Source of the DNA: a bacterium (Candidatus Gribaldobacteria) CG10_big_fil_rev_8_21_14_0_10_41_12
GTDB lineage: Bacteria > Patescibacteriota > Minisyncoccia > Minisyncoccales > CG1-02-41-26
Direction: 5' to 3'
Length of the DNA: 13,527 bases
Assembly: GCA_002773545.1 (NCBI GenBank)
Contig: PFAV01000003.1
Span: forward strand, 10,017-23,543
Positions 11,993 through 13,527 of this stretch are shown in pieces. Below the pieces are notes generated by a model, which did no database searches, was not told where the DNA came from, and was given only the letters and a program-made list of their open reading frames with translations. The position numbers were made by a program, and so were the translations under genes. Within the stretch, counting starts at the first letter, position 1. The number at the start of each line of letters is the position of its first letter.

Positions 11993-12346
11993 ATGCAACA
12001 TCAAAAACAAAACAGAAAATTTTCCCGCACCCGCGATCAACGAGCGGCTTTATTGGCTGGCTTGGCTCATAATTTTTTCTTAAGGGGTAAAATGAAAACT
12101 ACTCAAGCTAAAGCCAAAGAAACAAGACGGCTGGTTGAGCGATTGATCACTAAGGCCAAAAAGGGTGATTTAGCGTCTCGCCGAATTTTATTGCGCTATC
12201 TGCCGCCCGCTTTAGTTAAAAAAGTTGTGGAAGAAATCGCTCCACTTTATCAAACCAGGCCAGGGGGCTATACCAGAATTATTCATTTGGGCGGCCGCAA
12301 AAGCGACGGAGCTTTAATGGCCATCTTAGAATTAGTTAAAAGTTAA
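11993..12346 (+). CDS. rplQ: 50S ribosomal protein bL17 (L17)
   Basis: bL17 is a bacterial-specific large-subunit protein near the exit tunnel. The 117 residues match the family: MQHQKQNRKFSRTRDQRAAL (usual MRHrkxgrKLgRtssHR.AL), then LLAGLAHNFFLRGKMKTTQA, AKETRRLVERLITKAKKGD, and the C-terminal GGYTRIIHLGGRKSDGALMA in place of the common GGYTRIlklg.R.GDaApma. The position directly after rpoA is canonical. The gap from rpoA is short and pyrimidine-rich with no Shine-Dalgarno. Its last codons, VKS and stop, lie within AGTTAAAAGTTA, which also occurs at the end of rpsE and just before rplM. Confidence 0.97.
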   Translation: MQHQKQNRKFSRTRDQRAALLAGLAHNFFLRGKMKTTQAKAKETRRLVERLITKAKKGDLASRRILLRYLPPALVKKVVEEIAPLYQTRPGGYTRIIHLGGRKSDGALMAILELVKS

Positions 12347-12402
12347 ACCTGCCCGCAATGCTTCGCATAGCGATGCGGGCGGGACTGCAAAGTTAAAAGT
12401 TA
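12334..12402. repeat. GC hairpin flanked by 12-bp direct repeats, rplQ-rplM gap
   Basis: CCTGCCCGCA (12348-12357) pairs with TGCGGGCGGG (12374-12383), ten pairs with one wobble. The loop itself folds as ATGC-TTC-GCAT. The hairpin is flanked by exact copies of AGTTAAAAGTTA at 12334-12345 and 12391-12402, the first overlapping the rplQ stop. No U-tract follows. The arrangement resembles a small palindromic insertion with duplicated flanks, although the flanking word is simple and also occurs at the rpsE end. Confidence 0.65.
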
Positions 12403-12403
12403 T

Positions 12404-12766
12404 ATGACAGAAAAAAAACAACATATTATTGACGCTGAAGGAAAATCATTGGGCCGTTTGGCCTGCGAGATTGCTGAAATTCTACGAGGCAAGCATAGGC
12501 CAGATTTTGCGCCCAATAAAACTGGGGGTGATTCCGTATTATTAAAAAACGCCGATAAAGTAAAAATCACTGGCAATAAGCTGGAAACCAAAATTTATCA
12601 TCATTACACCGGCTATATTGGCGAGCTTAAGTCGGTTCCTATGGGCAAAATGATTGAGAAAAAAGGCATTGAAGAGGTTATTAAAAAAACTGTTTGGGGA
12701 ATGTTGCCCATAAATAAGTTAAGAGCTCAAATGATTAAAGAACTAAAGATAGAAAAGTCAAAATAA
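12404..12766 (+). CDS. rplM: 50S ribosomal protein uL13 (L13), short form
   Basis: uL13 is an early-assembling large-subunit protein. The 120 residues show HIIDAEGKSLGRLACEIAEI (about 7-26), LRGKHRPDFAPNKTGGDSVL (27-46), NADKVKITGNKLETKIYHHY and the signature WGMLPINKLRAQMIKELKI near the C-terminus. It is about 20 residues shorter than typical bacterial uL13. The N-terminal lead before the IDAEG motif is brief, and the usual C-terminal part with a HPHxAQ-type segment is missing. The frame is intact with a normal stop, so this is a compact version, not a pseudogene. rpsI starts 1 base after its stop, the standard rplM-rpsI pair. No Shine-Dalgarno is visible. Confidence 0.96.
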   Translation: MTEKKQHIIDAEGKSLGRLACEIAEILRGKHRPDFAPNKTGGDSVLLKNADKVKITGNKLETKIYHHYTGYIGELKSVPMGKMIEKKGIEEVIKKTVWGMLPINKLRAQMIKELKIEKSK

Positions 12767-12767
12767 T

Positions 12768-13394
12768 ATGCCTATTAAAAAAATTACAACCGAAGCTGAT
12801 AAACCAGCCAAAAAGCTAATTAAAAAAGACAAGCCAGTAATTTCAGCTGTTAAAAAAATAGTTGTTAAGCCAGTTAAAATCGGCAAGATTGAGAAAAAAC
12901 CTGTAGAGGATGTGTTTATTCCAGAGCCGGTTATTCAAGCAGCTTCAGAAATAGAAATTATAGACGGCGAAGATTTTATTATGCCAGCAATTATGAAGGG
13001 CGGCCCGACTCGTTATATTGAGACCGTTGGCCGCAGAAAAACTTCCACAGCCCAAGTGCGCTTATACACCCAAGGCGTTAAAAGCATTACGGTTAACGGC
13101 CAGCCATACAGCGAGTATTTTCCTAAATTTTTGCATAAAACCATTGAAGATTCTTTAGAAAAGCTAAAATGTTTGGGCAAGTTTGGCGTTTCCTCGGTGG
13201 TCAGCGGAGGCGGCTTGGTAGGCCAGGCCGAAGCCATCAGGCATGGCATAGCCAGGGCCTTGGTGGCGCTTAACCCCTATTTCAAAAAACGCTTAAAAAA
13301 ATCCGGTTATTTAACTCGCGACCCCAGAATGCGCGAGCGCAAAAAATTCGGCCTCAAACGCGCCCGAAGAGCCTCCCAGTGGAGCAAACGCTAA
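12768..13394 (+). CDS. rpsI: 30S ribosomal protein uS9 (S9) with long N-terminal extension
   Basis: uS9 lies in the 30S head, and its C-terminal arginine reaches the P-site tRNA. The 208 residues are about 80 longer than typical. Residues 1-50 are a Lys/Val/Ile-rich, low-complexity basic stretch (KKLIKKDKPVISAVKKIVVK...), and 51-75 are acidic. The conserved core begins near 82 with YIETVGRRKTSTAQVRLYTQ. It continues with ITVNGQPYSEYFP, then SGGGLVGQAEAIRHGIARAL and DPRMRERKKFGLKRARRASQ, ending in WSKR, the invariant SKR tail. The extension is in frame with no internal stop, and the ATG at 12768 is one base after the rplM stop, so it appears genuine. An in-frame ATG at about residue 72 would give a normal-length protein as an alternative. 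Confidence 0.95.
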   Translation: MPIKKITTEADKPAKKLIKKDKPVISAVKKIVVKPVKIGKIEKKPVEDVFIPEPVIQAASEIEIIDGEDFIMPAIMKGGPTRYIETVGRRKTSTAQVRLYTQGVKSITVNGQPYSEYFPKFLHKTIEDSLEKLKCLGKFGVSSVVSGGGLVGQAEAIRHGIARALVALNPYFKKRLKKSGYLTRDPRMRERKKFGLKRARRASQWSKR

Positions 13395-13417
13395 TACAAA
13401 CTTGTATTAGGTTTGCC
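13385..13417 (+). repeat. Hairpin overlapping the rpsI stop codon
   Basis: CTAATACA (13391-13398), which includes the TAA stop, pairs perfectly with TGTATTAG (13403-13410). GCAAAC before it pairs with GTTTGC after it, with one bulged G. It precedes the true terminator by about 20 bases and could protect the 3' end or assist termination. Confidence 0.55.
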
Positions 13418-13437
13418 CTAATATATTGTTGTTAGCG

Positions 13438-13467
13438 CCGCCCCGAACCATCGGGCGGTTTTGTTTT
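13438..13467 (+). terminator. Rho-independent terminator of the ribosomal operon
   Basis: CCGCCCCGA pairs with TCGGGCGG (one bulged C) around an ACCA loop, followed at once by TTTTGTTTT. This is the clearest intrinsic terminator in the window and marks the 3' end of the superoperon after rpsI. On the opposite strand no U-tract follows, so it works only for the + strand. Confidence 0.9.
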
Positions 13468-13487
13468 CAATTGAGATGGTTGCAAAA

Positions 13488-13527
13488 CTATTCCTGCTGC
13501 AATTTTATCTTTTCGGCTGCGTCATCG
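13488..13527 (-). CDS. Possible 3' end of a convergent gene, truncated
   Basis: On the minus strand one frame is open from the window edge and ends with TAG (complement of 13488-13490), reading DDAAEKIKLQQE. The composition is plausible for a protein C-terminus, and the place behind a terminator suits a convergent gene. Twelve codons are too few to prove coding, so this is only a suggestion. Confidence 0.22.
   Translation of the reverse strand, partial: DDAAEKIKLQQE

Noticed and set aside
909..12402. A CRISPR array made from the repeated AT-rich words
   Set aside because: The words are short, irregularly spaced, form hairpins and lack unique spacers of constant length; no cas gene is present.

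Overview
This window is almost wholly a bacterial ribosomal-protein superoperon. All confident genes are on the + strand. It runs from the 3' part of the spc cluster, through secY-adk-map, into the alpha cluster (infA-rpmJ-rpsM-rpsK-rpsD-rpoA-rplQ), and then rplM-rpsI ending at a strong terminator. The best-fitting source is a member of the Candidate Phyla Radiation (Patescibacteria), probably Parcubacteria-like. The reasons are: rpmD (uL30) is absent between rpsE and rplO, which is a known CPR trait; most start codons lack a Shine-Dalgarno motif; the DNA is AT-rich; gaps contain hairpin repeats of a type I associate with these genomes; and a membrane protein carries a baseplate-J-like region of a kind I recall from CPR genomes. 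TGA is used as a stop (adk, galT, rpmJ), which argues against the recoded CPR lineages. The phylum call is inference, because no 16S gene is present.

Layout: 1-3823 holds rpsH (5' truncated), rplF, rplR, rpsE, rplO and secY. 3837-5260 holds adk and map, overlapping by ATGA. 5246-8828 is a non-canonical insertion between map and infA. It contains a small membrane protein with its own promoter, Shine-Dalgarno and terminator; a galT-tpiA pair overlapping by ATGA behind an extended -10 promoter; and a 440-residue single-pass membrane protein. 8872-11973 holds infA, rpmJ (TTG start), rpsM, rpsK, rpsD and rpoA. 11993-13394 holds rplQ, rplM and rpsI. A rho-independent terminator follows at 13438-13467, and possibly the tail of a convergent gene at the right edge.

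Most genes build the ribosome, start translation (IF1), trim N-termini (Map), insert membrane proteins (SecY), balance adenylates (Adk) or transcribe (RpoA). galT and tpiA are sugar-phosphate genes embedded in this block.

The most unusual content is the palindromic DNA between and inside genes. A small family built on GAGG(G/T)CAGACCTC occurs twice in frame inside galT and once as a perfect 24-bp inverted repeat that begins at the last base of the rpmJ stop codon. A REP-like cruciform separates rplF and rplR. AT-rich hairpins made of short repeated words fill the gaps before rplO, secY, rpmJ and rpoA. A GC-rich hairpin flanked by a 12-bp direct repeat separates rplQ and rplM. No intergenic stretch exceeds 300 bases; the longest (10863-11031) holds two hairpins. 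I saw no tRNA, rRNA, CRISPR array, transposase or prophage gene, and no defence system.
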